From: Theobroma cacao
Lineage: Eukaryota > Streptophyta > Magnoliopsida > Malvales > Malvaceae
NCBI RefSeq assembly: GCF_000208745.1
Contig: NC_030854.1
Coordinates: 31,227,409-31,291,408, forward strand
DNA: 64,000 bases
Reading direction: 5' to 3'
Below, piece by piece: positions 37,186-49,214 of the stretch; position 1 is the stretch's first letter; each line of letters opens with the position of its first letter. Under the pieces are notes generated by a model. That model was not told the DNA's origin. It made no database searches and saw only the letters and a program-made list of their open reading frames with translations. A program made the position numbers and the translations under genes.

Positions 37186-37697
37186 TTGCTTACAACAATA
37201 CAGACACCTGAGTAAGAGCAATAAGTACATCAAATGCAATAGAAATCACGCCTGAAAGAACTAACAACTAAATCACCTACATTGGATAAATAGCATATCG
37301 CCAAAGCCTGACAACAATAGCCCAAAAGCTCCATACGTCGCGAGGAGACCAACATAAACCACAACATGCTTCTAATTGCTGTTAAGGTACTCAGTTTTTT
37401 TATGCTCCAACCCATCACCCATTCTCCTTTAAAGCTTCATTCCTTCCACTAGGCTTAATCCAAAACATCAATCGCATTTTGATAAGGACATCACTTCTTC
37501 CCTATCCCATTTCTTTTGTTAAAAACTGAGTCATTGCGAGCTAATCGTAACAACCAAAAGGTTGCTCCACAAACCATCATCCATCTAGACTTGCTAATCT
37601 CTTTCCGCCAACTACCTTCCCAGGTCATAATGAGCATTTCCACTGACTGAGGGCATACTCAAGAGAGGTTCCACCATTTCAAAACTCATCCCCAAAC
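37186..37697 (-). mobile_element. LINE 3' end in block A, RNase H largely deleted
   Basis: The sequence aligns with 54340-55290 of block B but lacks about 430 bp between about 37319 and 37330 that in B encode most of the LINE RNase H domain. The remnant is cut on the right by the Copia insertion at 37698. Confidence 0.7.
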
Positions 37698-38175
37698 TGT
37701 TGTGAAAATTGCCCAAGATATAAAAAAAAATAAAACTTAGAGAAATCAAATAAACAAAAAAATATAAGAATTTACGTAGTTCGACCTTTTACCTACGTCC
37801 ACGGAGTGAAACTATTCTTCTCTTATTGAAAAATTAAAGTACAATAAATTGACTTTTATGATTTCCCAAACCAACCCAAGATCCCTTGCACACTCTTTCT
37901 CAATAACCTCCCAAGAACACTCACCCAAACCACTCTAGCTCCACCTAGAGCAAAAGACAGAGTTATAAAGTGTTCCATCTCTAGAGCTCTCAAAGCACTA
38001 CTTGCAACTCTAAAGCCTAGAGATCCACTTTTATAGTATAAAAGTCCAAAGTAGAATGTGATTAGGACTCTATGTGGAATAAGAAGTTTAAAACCATACA
38101 ACTACTCAATGTTGTACACAAACAAGAATGCTCATCAAATAAGATTTAGAATTCTAATCAACCTAAAACTCAACA
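37698..38175 (-). repeat. 3' LTR of the Copia element
   Basis: The left LTR in window coordinates; it ends next to the polypurine tract at 38176. Confidence 0.92.
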
Positions 38176-38188
38176 AATCTCCACCTTT
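38176..38188 (-). other. Polypurine tract of the Copia element
   Basis: On the minus strand AAAGGTGGAGATT directly precedes the TGTTGAG start of the 3' LTR. Confidence 0.85.
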
Positions 38189-38559
38189 GACTTGAATTCA
38201 AACTCTTTAAACCTCTTCCACTAGTTGCACTTACTTGCAACTTCTTAACTCCACCTACTTTGCAACACCTTAAACAACTTTCCAAATCATTGGCCTTTAT
38301 AATTACCACGACTACACATACCGAATCAAGCATGGTTCAACACTCAATTCCACAAAATGGCCAATGCACCCGTGTAGCCGTCAAGTCAATGGCACTAATT
38401 GACTTCGGAAAGGTACCTTGACGACCCTTCCAATTCATTGCTGACAAGATTTTTCGTCCTTTTACCATCGTCTACACCATGGAAACCTTCCATCACCTCC
38501 TCGGTAAATGAAATCTCACTTTGGTAGCTACCATCTCCTGTGCACTATTCTCATCCTTT

Positions 38560-39760
38560 CGAGGCCTCACATTCTAGACGATACAAACCATTATGCAAAT
38601 TTCCCCTCATCAGGACCATGTCGCCTTGTGTGACTTTTATCACTCCATCACAAGCAGAATATCCCTATCCTTTGGAGTCTAACAGGCTTAATGATATTAG
38701 ACTCTTATGCATCTCTGGGACATAGGCCACACCACCCAAATAACGCATAATCCCATCAAACATTTTGATTTTCACCACTCCAAGACCCATGACCTTCACT
38801 ATTGACTTATTCTCCAAAGTCAAATTCCCAGTCACCCCTTCTTGAAGTAAATCAAAACAATCTTTTTGATAACATATGTGAGTGGCAGAAGCAGAATCTA
38901 AATACCAATCAGAATTTGCATTCATATTTTCTGAGATTGTAAGGACATCACAATCATCACCTTCAGCAATGAAAGCACAATCACCTTTGTTCTCATTACT
39001 TTTATCCCCTTTTATAGGACAATCCCTTTTAATATGTCCATACTCTTTGTAGTGAAAGCACTTAACATTGTTGGATCTAGACTTGCTACCCTTAAATCTC
39101 TTACTAGTTGACTTCCTCCTATGAACCTCAGTTACCAATGCCAAGCCACTTAGATCTCTATCCCCTTTCTTATTTTTCTTTCGGGCTTCATGAGACATTA
39201 ACGTTGCTTGTGCTTGTTCTAATGTTATTGTATCCATCCCACATATAAGAGATTCCACAAATACCTCATAGGAGTCTGGAAGCGAAGCTAGGAACAATAG
39301 TGCCTTTTCCTCTTCTTCCACCTTCACATCAACCTTCTTCAACTGATCAATGATCCCATCAAATTCATTCATATGTTTAATGAGGTCTCCATTCTCCTCC
39401 ATCTTTAAGCGATACAACTTTCGCCTAAGTTGTAACTTGTTAGAAATACTTTTTGCCAATAAATCTTCTCTAATTTTGCCCATAATCTTGGAACAGAATC
39501 CTTATCAATAAAATGGTTAAACACATTATCTCCAATACAAAGTCGAATAGTGCTCACACACCTTTGCTCTAACTCTGCCCATTCAACATCCTTCATGTCA
39601 TCTAGTTGCCCTTCCTCATTTCCTAGCAAGGGGCGCATTAAACCTTGCTGCACAAGGAGATCTTTCATTCTTCTCTGCCACTGTGTGAATTAGTCTTCCC
39701 ATCAAATTTCTCAATTGAAAAATTCATAGAACTAGTAACTTTCGACATCTTTGTTGAATC
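38560..39760 (-). pseudogene. Copia gag with start of protease, frameshifted
   Basis: Reading right to left: an N-terminal gag segment beginning in a first frame (FDGKTN...), a one-base loss near 39690, a frame at 39668-39405, then a further shift near 39460 into the long frame ending at 38665. That frame has the gag UBN2-type core (LKKVDVKVEEEEKALLFLAS), a zinc knuckle CFHYKEYGHIKRDC in which the second cysteine is Tyr, and the protease-like motif WYLDSASATHIC. A gag-pre-integrase-like segment (NLHNGLYRLE) follows in another frame to about 38560. Several frame breaks make it non-functional. Confidence 0.85.
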
Positions 39761-39780
39761 TTAAATTTACCAAACCCGAA

Positions 39781-39792
39781 GCTCTGATACCA
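39781..39792 (-). other. Primer binding site of the Copia element
   Basis: On the minus strand TGGTATCAGAGC, the standard initiator-tRNA-Met primer site of plant Copia elements, begins three bases after the 5' LTR. Confidence 0.93.
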
Positions 39793-39795
39793 GTT

Positions 39796-40272
39796 TGTTG
39801 TGAAAATTGCCCAAGAAACAACAAATATAAAACTTAGAGAAATCAAGTAAATAGAAAAACACAAGAATTTACGTGGTTCGGCATTTTGCTTACGTCCACG
39901 GAGTGAAACTATTCTTCTATTATTGAGAAATTAAAGTACAATAAATTGACCTTTATGGTTCCCCAAACCAACCCAAGATCTCTTGCACACTCTTTATCAA
40001 TAACCTCCCAAGAACACTCACCCAAATTACTCTAACTCCACCTAGAGCAAAAGACAGAGTTACGAGGTGTTCCCTCTTTAGAGCTTTCAAAACACTACTT
40101 GCAATTCTAAAGCCTAGAGATCCACTTTTATAGTATAAAAGTCCAAAGTAGAATGTGAGTAGGACTCGATATGGAATAAGAAGTTTAAAATCATACAACT
40201 ACTAAATATTGTACACAAACAAGAATCCTAATAAAATAAGATCTCGAATTTTAATCAACCTAAAACTCAACA
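39796..40272 (-). repeat. 5' LTR of the Copia element
   Basis: The right LTR in window coordinates, very similar to 37698-38175 with scattered substitutions. Confidence 0.92.
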
Positions 40273-41830
40273 CAAATCATCACCTAAAATAACAGGATAT
40301 TAGCACATGATCACTATTCTCCTCTTGCATACTTCACTACACACATAACAAGTTATTATCTTGAAGTTGCAGCCCCCTACAATTTAAAAGGCATTTCGTA
40401 GGGGTACATCGACGGATATCTAGCCATAGAAAATCTTGTACCTTCAGGGGAATAGTAAGGTGCCATATTGACTTAAACCAAACTCCTTGGCACTCTTCTG
40501 TTGCCATTAACTCCAACATTCCTGAACATCCCTTGGTTGAGAATATCCCTTTTGGGTCATGAGACTAAATCAATTTATCCACCTTGTTGTCCATAAATGT
40601 AATTCCTTTAAGCAAATAAATTAACTCTTATAACAGATGTGCTTCCCATTGAAAAAGTCAATGTTCGAATGAGATGTCCGGTTCACCTTTGCAGCATAGC
40701 TCACAAACTTCAATTTTCTTCTCGAGTACTATAGAAGAGAGTTTCGAGAAAGCAATGTTCAATGGTTCACTTGTAAGCCAATTATCGAGCCAAAAGAAAA
40801 CACATCTACCATTGCCAATAATTTATATGCAGCCCTAGTTATCAACAAGTTTCTCCACCCCTTTTATCACAAGAAGTTTTACAATATGTCTCCATACAGT
40901 TGATATCATCATTAAATTAGAAGATGATGTAACCCACTGGAATTTACGCACACCATATTTCTCCACTAATAACCTCCTCCACAAAGCATTCTTCTCATGG
41001 CCATACCTCAACTACCACATGCTCAACAAAGCCAAGTATTTTATAAGAAAGGTTAGCAATTCCTAACCTACCTTTAGCTTTAGGTTTTCAAACAACTTGC
41101 CATCTAACCTTAACAATATTTCTTTTATCTAATGAATTACCCCATAAAAAAACTTTCCTTAGCTAGTCAAATTGTTTGATAACCCCTTTTGGGGCAATGA
41201 ATATGGATAAGTACTAAATTAAGAGGGAATTTAGCATTGAATTTATAAGTTCAATTTTACTTGTGTTGGCATAAAATGGGTCGACTGATTATCAATTCCC
41301 ATGTTCTCATACTATTTAGATTAGAGTCCAAAATGATACCTAAATAAGAGAATGACAAAAACCCAACACCACACCTAAGGATGTTGGCCATTTCTTGACA
41401 AACATTAGTCGGAACTCCCACTTGATAAACCAATGATTTAGCAAAATTAATATGAAGATCGAAGGCTAACTAAAAGCACAGAAAAAGACGATGAACATTC
41501 ACAACCCCTTGAGTGTCTCCCTCAAGAAAAAGAATAGTGCCATTAGTAAATTGTAAATACCTCTAAGAAGATTAAGCCCCTATGCTTGGGTCCATAGCAA
41601 ATGGAGAACCTCAACCACCAAAATGTATAAAAAATGGGATAGTGGATCACCTTGGCATAAGCCATCCTTATAGAAGATTCTTGTGTAGCAAAATCATTTC
41701 TATTCACCAATACAATGGGCTTGAAATCCTTAAAAAAAGGAAAGGCTAGAGAGTTTTGATATTAAGGGCGATGAAAGTTGAATTGAGGCATTTTTCTAGT
41801 TTATAACACCTCATAAATGTTGGTGTATTT
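40273..41830 (-). mobile_element. LINE reverse transcriptase C-terminus and zf-RVT, block A
   Basis: Minus-strand fragments appear in LINE order: a decayed RT palm (NGTILFLEGDTQGVVN), a linker resembling WEVVCRPKxxGGLGI (WQVVCKPKAKGGLGIANL), and the zf-RVT region (GVWFKSIWHLTIPLKVQDFLW). Stops and frameshifts interrupt it. It is the upstream part of the LINE whose 3' end is at 37186-37697. Confidence 0.85.
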
Positions 41831-43430
41831 TAAAAAAAAAAGTTGTCTCTTCATATATAAAGTTGTAAATGAAAGTTATGTTTTTTATATGAAAAGTTGT
41901 GACTATTGGAAAGTCATATCAATTGAAAGGTTATGTCACATAATGCGATATAATGGGACTATTAGATTGTAAGTGGTTTTTATGTGAAAAAGTTATATCT
42001 CTTGGTAAAGTGATATTTGAAAAATTACCTCTAAATTCAAAGGTTATGGAAAAACACCATTACTCAAAAGTTTAAATATAAAAAATTATCTTTTCATATT
42101 ATAACTCAAAAGTTATGTCTTATGATATGAATGGTTATATTTTCACAAGGTAATTATTAGAATAATACCTTTATCCAAAAATTTTACCTTGCAACATGCA
42201 AAAGTTTCTTTAAGACATAGATGTGCCTTAATGAAAAAGTTATGCCCTTAAAAAAAAGAAACTCGCAAGTCTATTGTAAAGTACTTGCTATCAACCATTT
42301 TGAAAACTAAACAAACAAGACATGACTAGAAAATAAAGAGAGAGGTGTTTTATTCTGAATAAAAATTCTCAAAAAAATAAACATAAACACTTTAAGTTTC
42401 CTTCATCTACTAAAAAAGTCTAAATTTCTTATAATCTACTTGCAACATAAAATAGGCTTTTAGGCAAAACAACTTTACAACCCTCGGATGTGTCTAGTAG
42501 TCTACTCTCATAAAGTGTAAGACAAAGTTAGACATTGGCTTCATTGTATTTTTAAGGTGATTCGCATAATTCCTCTAATTAAAAGCATAAAAAAGGTGAT
42601 GAATATTCACCCATTGCATATAGAGTGATAAGGGCAAAATAAGTCTTAAAGATAGCATCTATTCAAGGCATTCATTGAAGTCAATTTTACCAATTCCTTT
42701 TGGATTCCAACTAAACCCCATTTGCACCAACAATAAATTCAACAACAAACTGATTAGATATGTGTTAGCTCAATAATAATGAGGAAAATATTCAAGAGAG
42801 AGGTGAATTGGATTTCCAAAAATTCTTTCTACAAATTGAACTTTGAAGCTTAATGACAAGTTTTTCAAATTTGTTTTCTCTTTGAAACAAACCAAAAGAA
42901 ATGAATAAACAAGTTGAAAACTCTTCAAAACAAAGTATGCAACCATATCAAAAAGGATTTGAGCGGTGAGCAAAAAAATAAGTTCAAAAACAAAGATTCA
43001 AACCCTTTGAAGATTGAATTGAAAAACATTCAAATCTCTTCAGTATAAAGTGAAAACATACAAGTATAAATGTGAAAGTGAGAGAGTTGTGAGTTTCAAA
43101 AATTTCTTCAAAGGAAAAAATATAAGTTGGAGAAGAAGGGAAATTCTCAAAACTTTTCAATGCAAAGTGAACAAATATATTAAACTGAATAAAAAATGAA
43201 TTGAAGATTGAGTTAGCGTAAAAGCAATTTTAAAAACAAATATTCAAATCTTTTCATAGAAATATAAATTGCACAAGTGCGAGCCAATGAAGAGTAAAGA
43301 GAAAAAGGCATAAGTTCAAGATCAAGAAGAAAAGAAAAGACACAAACGATTTATAGAGGTTTGGTCCTCTCCATAAACACCTACATCCCCTCATGTGACT
43401 CACCAAGGAATTTGAAATTCACTATAAAAA

Positions 43431-43594
43431 CTACTTTTTAAATGATCAAGCATAACCTTTCCAAACCACTACTTTTCATGGATTAAGCATAACCTTTACA
43501 AACCACTACTTTTCATGGATTAAGCATAACCCCTATCTTTTTAAAGATCGAGCATAACTCTTGTCTTTTCAAGGATCAAGCATAACCTTTACAA
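43431..43594. repeat. Tandem AAGCATAACC repeat array, block A
   Basis: Four to five diverged units of about 30-38 bp, each with AAGCATAACCTTT or a close variant after a GGATCA-like stretch. Block B has the matching array at about 58470-58646. Confidence 0.75.
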
Positions 43595-43685
43595 GCACCT
43601 AAGCGTTTGACTCATTGGTGGGTGCATAATTCTCCTGCCTAAAGAGCAAGGTTCGAATCCCCTCTCTCTTAATTATAAAAAAAAG
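43595..43685 (+). mobile_element. tRNA-derived SINE, about 91 bp, with 15-bp target duplication
   Basis: The insert holds a pol III A-box-like stretch (TGACTCATTGGTGGGTGC) and a perfect B box GGTTCGAATCC, and ends in an A-rich tail. It is flanked by the identical 15-mer GCATAACCTTTACAA at 43580-43594 and 43686-43700. Block B at about 58630-58650 has the target once with no insert. The body is little more than a tRNA-like head and tail, so it is a short or 3'-truncated SINE. Confidence 0.85.
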
Positions 43686-44579
43686 GCATAACCTTTACAA
43701 CACTACCTTTTAAAGCTTAGGCATAACCTTTCTCTCTCACACAAGATTGAAGCAAATATGCTGCTAGAAGGTGAATTTTGTGGAGTAAGTACATGGAGGA
43801 AGAGTATAAAAATGATTACAAAAGATAAAAGTGAAAGCACAAGGCGTTGAAGCTCAAATATAGCTTACAAGCTTTTCCGAAGAATATGAGGCTTTAACTT
43901 GGTTTTCTCTCTTTTTCCTCTTCTTTTTCATTTCATTTGATCCTTGATCAAATGATTTTTTTCCTTGGCTCTTCTTTTACCCAAAATGTGTTGGAGAAGT
44001 CGAAACTAGCAGTTTTTCTTGTCTTTTTCGTGTCTAATGACTACTTTTAGAGTCTGAGAATAGATCCTTCATTCTTTAGATATTAATTCTTTTTTGGTCT
44101 AGAGCTTTTTGCTTTTTGAGAATTGATTTTTCATTCTTGAGATATCGATTCTTCTTGTTCTGTGAATCAATTCTTCATTCTTTAGATATCAATTTTTTGT
44201 GCTTATTTTTCTACCCAGCCTTGCGACAATCAACTACTTAACTATTAGGAATCGATTCTTGAGCTTTTAGAAGCTTGTCTAAGCATTCCATCTTCCAAGA
44301 ATATATGTTTCCTTTTTAGTAGTTGATTCCTCTTGCTTGAACTTGAGATTTAAAGTGTATAAAAGATTTTTCCTTCTACAAAACAACTTCAAATACAAGT
44401 TCAAATGTCAATCAAGTAAGGAAACGTTAAAACACATCGAAAGCATTCAAGGATCACTCAAGCTATTCAAGGATCACTTAGACAAGAAATTTTGATCATT
44501 TTTGTCATGTTAAAACTCTAATCATTTTCAAGCTATTAAAGCTAACAAAACTCAAATTTCTCCTCTCTCACAAGACTTC

Positions 44580-44750
44580 TCAAAGAAGTTGAAATTATAA
44601 CCATCTGGCTTGAGGCTTTGGAACCATCACACTATCATATTGTACATTTTTTCTTAGTCATCCAAATAAGCAACTCCAATCTTTTAGCATCCACCTTGCT
44701 TAACCTCTTGAAAGGAAGCCCCTAACAGGTTGGTCTTTGAAATTGTTCAC
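44580..44750 (-). mobile_element. LINE RT N-terminal fragment, block A
   Basis: On the minus strand a decayed KAPGPDGYNF-like motif (CDGSKASSPDGYNF) marks the start of the LINE RT domain. Compared with block B, about 0.95 kb upstream (59712-60660) has been lost in A. Confidence 0.65.
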
Positions 44751-44819
44751 TATATATTAATATTAAAGTTTTAATAAAAATTCATAAAAAAATAAATTGA
44801 TTTTTTTTTTTTACATTGA

Positions 44820-46608
44820 GGAGCTGAATATTGGCATGGATTATATATTTACATACATAAAAATAAATATATGAAATTTGAAATTAACAAAAAAATAAAA
44901 ATGCTAATGAGATTATGTGTTATTTGTCATTAGACTTACTTTACAAAAATAGTAAGTATTAAAGTCTGTTAATTCAATTAACTGACATTAAACATTTTAA
45001 TCAACCCAATCCGATATAAAGAACTTAACTAACTCCCTTAACCAAAATAATCATCTTAATTAAACTCATCAAATCAAAGTAATCAACTTTTGTTGGCTAA
45101 GTTGGTTAAGTCGATTTTAACGAGCTTTTTAACCAATTGAATTAATTGAATCAAAGTAATCACTTTTGTTAGCTAAGTTGGTTATGTTAGCTTTAATCAA
45201 ATTAATCATTTTAACTGAATTAACCAAATTAATTATTTTAACTTATTTCTTGAGTTCCCAACATTTCTTTGCCTTAGATAGTATGATGTTATTTCGATTC
45301 ATAACATCATTATCTGTAAGTGATGTATTTACCACTTTATCCTTATCTTCTTCAGATTCTTATGTGAAGTTCTTATTCTTTCTCTTTTTTTTTTTCTTTC
45401 TTCTTCCTTTTCCCCTCTTCACTCCATTTGTTTTTGCCTCAATATCTGTTAACAAACCCACCTTCCGATTTTTTAGTTTTGTTGCCCATGAAATTTCTTG
45501 TAAGTACTCTTTTTCGCCCTTTTCGCTTTCATCTTTAGCTAATCTCTGACTTCTTACCTCGTCTTTTTCACTTTTTCTCTCTGTTTCTTTTTTTTCCATG
45601 GCTTCTTTTTTTTTTTCTCTTTTCTGTTTTTCCATTCTTTTTTTTCATTTGTTTTGCTTGGGTCCTTTTTTCTCACAACTTAGGCTTTTTTTCCGCTTCT
45701 CATTTCTCAACCTTCCTATATTTGATTGGGCTTGTGCATTTTCCATGGGCACCTCTTTTGTATTACTCAACCTCACAGTGTCTTGGGCTTCACCTAATTG
45801 CTCCTCTTCACTATTAGCTTTGACTGAATCTTTTTGTTTGAGCCCATGGTCTTTTTTCTATACCATCTCACTTTCTTTATTGCTTGGCTTTTTTTCTTGA
45901 ATTCCTTTATTATTTTTAAAGCCCATCTCCATTTCATATAATTCTTCCTTTCTCTTCTTATGCAGGTCTCGTTTCCTCTTTCCCTTTTTCTTTCAATTTT
46001 TTCCTACCTTGCTTCTATAACAATGTCCCCTTTTATGCCTTCTTTTCAGTCAACTTTCTATACATATTCTTTTGTCATCTGACTTTGGTTGCTCCCCTTT
46101 TTAGAGTTGTTTCTCAAGTTGTTGGGAAGAGCATTTGAATTTGAACTGCATTGCTTTCCCTCCCCTTTCCCTACTTTCTTGCATAGTCAAGTTCTACTAA
46201 TTCAACCACTTCCACTTCATTCGTACTATATATGTCAACTCCTTTTTCCTCCTCATTTCCACTGCACTTTAATTTTTTTGAGCTTGATATCTCCTATAGT
46301 GAATTTTCGGTGTTGTTTATAGAGTTCATTTCATCTACTTGCACGTCTTTCTCTATTAATTGTATTTTATTTGTAAGAAGCTTATAAACCCTTCCCTCAA
46401 CTTTAAGTTCCATAATCTCCTTTATTCTTTCATTCTCATAAGTTAAGACCAGTAACACTCATTGATTGTAACTCTTTTTGTTCAATGTACTATCCGTAAC
46501 CAAAACTAGTTCACCCTAACAGTTGTAAATGTTTTGTAAAGTTTCATAGCTCCAAACATGGGTTGGTACTCCATTCACCGCCACCCATTTATGTTTTTTG
46601 AAAAGCAA
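44820..46608 (-). mobile_element. LINE ORF1-like region, block A
   Basis: Minus-strand sequence at about 46.6-46.2 kb reads WVAVNGVPTHVWSYETL, then ENERIKEIMELKVEGRVYKL, which fits the DUF4283-type ORF1 of plant L1 elements. It continues into a Lys/Glu-rich low-complexity region (45635-45360). Stops interrupt it. The T-rich plus-strand frames here are shadows. Confidence 0.6.
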
Positions 46609-46868
46609 GACTTTATTAAAATAGGATTCACACTAAAACAGTGTAGGCCCACAAGGAAACATAATCAAAGTACATGAGATAGCTCAAAAACAGCTCCTCA
46701 CAACTAAACAACAACACACAAACACTAACTACTCATAGATAAAATAGCAGCCAACAAAACAAAAAGCCATTCAGCTATAAAAAAAAAATGCCAAAACAGC
46801 CATCAAGAATGGAAAAAAAGAAAAAGTTTAGGAAAATGAAGACTTGCAACAAAACATAATAGAAAAAC

Positions 46869-48380
46869 CTAAACAAGATCATTTGAGTGCTTAACCTCGT
46901 CATTTGGCCAAACGATCAGCAAGTTGGTTGGCTGATCTTGAGCTATAAAATATTGTCCATTTGAGAAGACTATACTTCAAATTATTCACCAAACACAAAG
47001 TGCTTCTCATCCTCCATGGAGCAATAGATGTGTCATATTGGACCACTTAACAACATTAGATGAATCCAATTCAATAATGAGCTCATAAGTGCATCCCAAG
47101 AAGAAGCAGTATAACGAAGAAAAACTTCCTTAATAGCAACGATCTCGACTAGATTTGAATCCACAATTCCCATAGATTTGGAGAAAAGAATCTTTATGTT
47201 TCTTTTATTGTCTTTCAAAACACCACTTATTTCGGCTTCACCCAAACAACCCCTTACAACTCTATCTACATTAAATTTCATGCATCCACTATAAGCTTAA
47301 CCTAATCAATCTTCGGTTTGTCTTTTTTTAGCATCACTGTTACCTTAGTACATGAAGGTTCTTTCACAACATCCAAAAAGGAAGGATTTTCCAAAGGCGA
47401 CTTGGTCTTCGCTGACTAGCCAATTCTTAACTTAATAACATAAAAAAATCGATAAATGTCAACAAACTTACCTTTGAAGATATGCTCATTCCTAGATAGC
47501 TAAATTGTCCATATGATAGCAAAGATAGCCATGTGCCAAATAGGGTAGCTTTTGATTTTTTTTTTTATAACATTATTCCAAGCAAGGAAAAGAGCTTTCA
47601 TGTTGCTAGGAAGCATCAATTTGAGATTCCAAGCCTCAATCCAACGATTCCCAATTCTTTACGAGTCATAACATCTTAGAAAAAGGTGGTCCATTGTCCC
47701 CATATCCTTATTACAGATTGCACATAAAGTAGAATTCCTATTGATGAGACCCTTCCTTACAAGTTCACCTTTGAAAGGCAAGGATGGCTATGCATAAAGC
47801 CACCAAAGCCCTTGTTTTAGGTCTCAATTTTTCATAGGTCTCATAATTTTATAATAGTATAATTAATTATATTAAAAATATATAAAAATTAAGATTATTA
47901 ATAAAATGACATATTCTCTCACTTCCCTAATTATATGCTTAATACATATCAATTTTTTATCACTTCCTAATTCCCACAATGCTATTAATTCTCAACTATT
48001 TTTCTTATCTTCAATCAACTAACAGTAATATGTATTTAATGATCTTCGATTGATAGTAAAGTTTTTTTTTTTGCTTAATTTCAATAAAAAATACCTCATT
48101 TGATTATTTAGCTTTTGGCTTGTGAGATTATTGCCCCTGCTAACAACCAGTTTTCCTTTAAGAACTTGCCAATAGAGAACCTCCACTTGAGCAGAAGCAA
48201 GATTAGCCCATATCATTTTTCGCAAGTTTTGATCCGCACCCACATTACCAGCAATTTGTTTGAAAAAAGATTTGGCGAAATAGAGACCATTTTCTCCATA
48301 TAAATTTATCCTACATCTCCTTAACAGAATTAACTGACTTCCATTAGCTAAGTCAAATAAATCAATTTTTTCGCCCATTT
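46869..48380 (-). mobile_element. Second LINE, zf-RVT and RNase H remnants, block A
   Basis: The minus strand has a zf-RVT-like segment (48378-48019, MIWANLASAQVEVLYWQVLK) followed by an RNase H start (47281-47033, MKFNVDRVVRGCLGEAEISG). Both are broken. This is a 5'-truncated element, separate from the one at 37-46 kb because an ORF1 lies downstream of its RNase H. A 260-bp flank at 46609-46868 (probable 3' UTR) is absent in block B. Confidence 0.7.
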
Positions 48381-48585
48381 AGATCCTTCATTTTCATGTG
48401 TGTGTATATCTAAACCCTAAACCCTATAAGATATTTTTATATATTAATTACATCGATAAAAACAAATAGGTGAAATTTGAAATCAACAAAAATAAAAATA
48501 CTAATAAGATTATTTTCTATTTGTCATTTGTTTAATGCAATATGATCCCTTAATTTATATGTGAGCATGGAAAAATTGTGAGTGA

Positions 48586-49214
48586 GATACATTCAAGATT
48601 TACCTTACAAAAATAGTAAAGATAACGTCAATTATTTCAGTTAACCCATTTTAAATTTTTTAGCCAAATCAATCCAACTTTACCAACTCACTTAACTGAA
48701 TTAACCGAACTTTTGTCGACTAACTCAAACAAAGTCAACTTTATCCAATTTTTTCTCACCTTTAATTGTACCCATTTAGATCCTTTTTTGTTTCTGTGTG
48801 TGTGTGTATGACATAATGCTTGAAAAAGTTCCTGAACTATTCAAGAAAATAACAATAAACTCTTATTCTTCTATTACTTTCAATAAAGTTAGTATACTCT
48901 TATTTTGAATCAAATAAACTTAANGATACATTCAAGATTTACCTTACAAAAATAGTAAAGATAACGTCAATTATTTCAGTTAACCCATTTTAAATTTTTT
49001 AGCCAAATCAATCCAACTTTACCAACTCACTTAACTGAATTAACCGAACTTTTGTCGACTAACTCAAACAAAGTCAACTTTATCCAATTTTTTCTCACCT
49101 TTAATTGTACCCATTTAGATCCTTTTTTGTTTCTGTGTGTGTGTGTATGACATAATGCTTGAAAAAGTTCTTGAACTATTCAAGAAAATAACAATAAACT
49201 CTTATTCTTCTATT
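48586..49214. repeat. 290-bp direct repeat flanking the N at 48924
   Basis: 48586-48875 and 48925-49214 are the same over 290 bp by eye, apart from one C/T difference. The second copy starts directly after the single N. The 48 bases before the N (48876-48923) are a poor copy of 49215-49262. This pattern suggests a mis-joined or badly filled gap rather than biology. Confidence 0.85.

Larger units (their letters stand above)
37698..40272 (-). mobile_element. Ty1/Copia element, internally deleted, nested in the LINE
   Basis: Two LTRs of 478 and 477 bp (37698-38175, 39796-40272) bound a 1.6-kb interior. Read on the minus strand each LTR runs from TGTTGAGTTTTAGG to TTTTCACAACA. The target duplication is CAAAC (37693-37697) and CAAAT (40273-40277), one mismatch. 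Block B has the unoccupied site CCCCAAACCATCAGCC at about 55285. A tRNA-Met-type primer site and a polypurine tract sit in the right places. The interior has gag, the protease start and a gag-pre-integrase segment only; integrase, reverse transcriptase and RNase H are missing, so it depended on another element. Confidence 0.93.
41830..44580. mobile_element. Insert within the LINE RT, LTR-like, block A
   Basis: About 2.75 kb separates the RT segments at 44.6 kb and 41.8 kb. The same insert is in block B (56850-59520), so it predates the duplication. It contains a degenerate AAAGTTATGT-rich stretch (41830-42300). From about 42763 (TGTTAGCTCAATAATAATGA, then AGAGGTGAATTGG) it has the look of a long Copia (SIRE-type) LTR, with GGTTTGGTCCTCTCC and a tandem AAGCATAACC array. 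No coding domain is visible. Confidence 0.4.

Noticed and set aside
45166..45900. Plus-strand Phe/Leu/Ser-rich frames (127 and 100 codons)
   Set aside because: They are the complement of the Lys/Glu-rich LINE ORF1 region on the minus strand.
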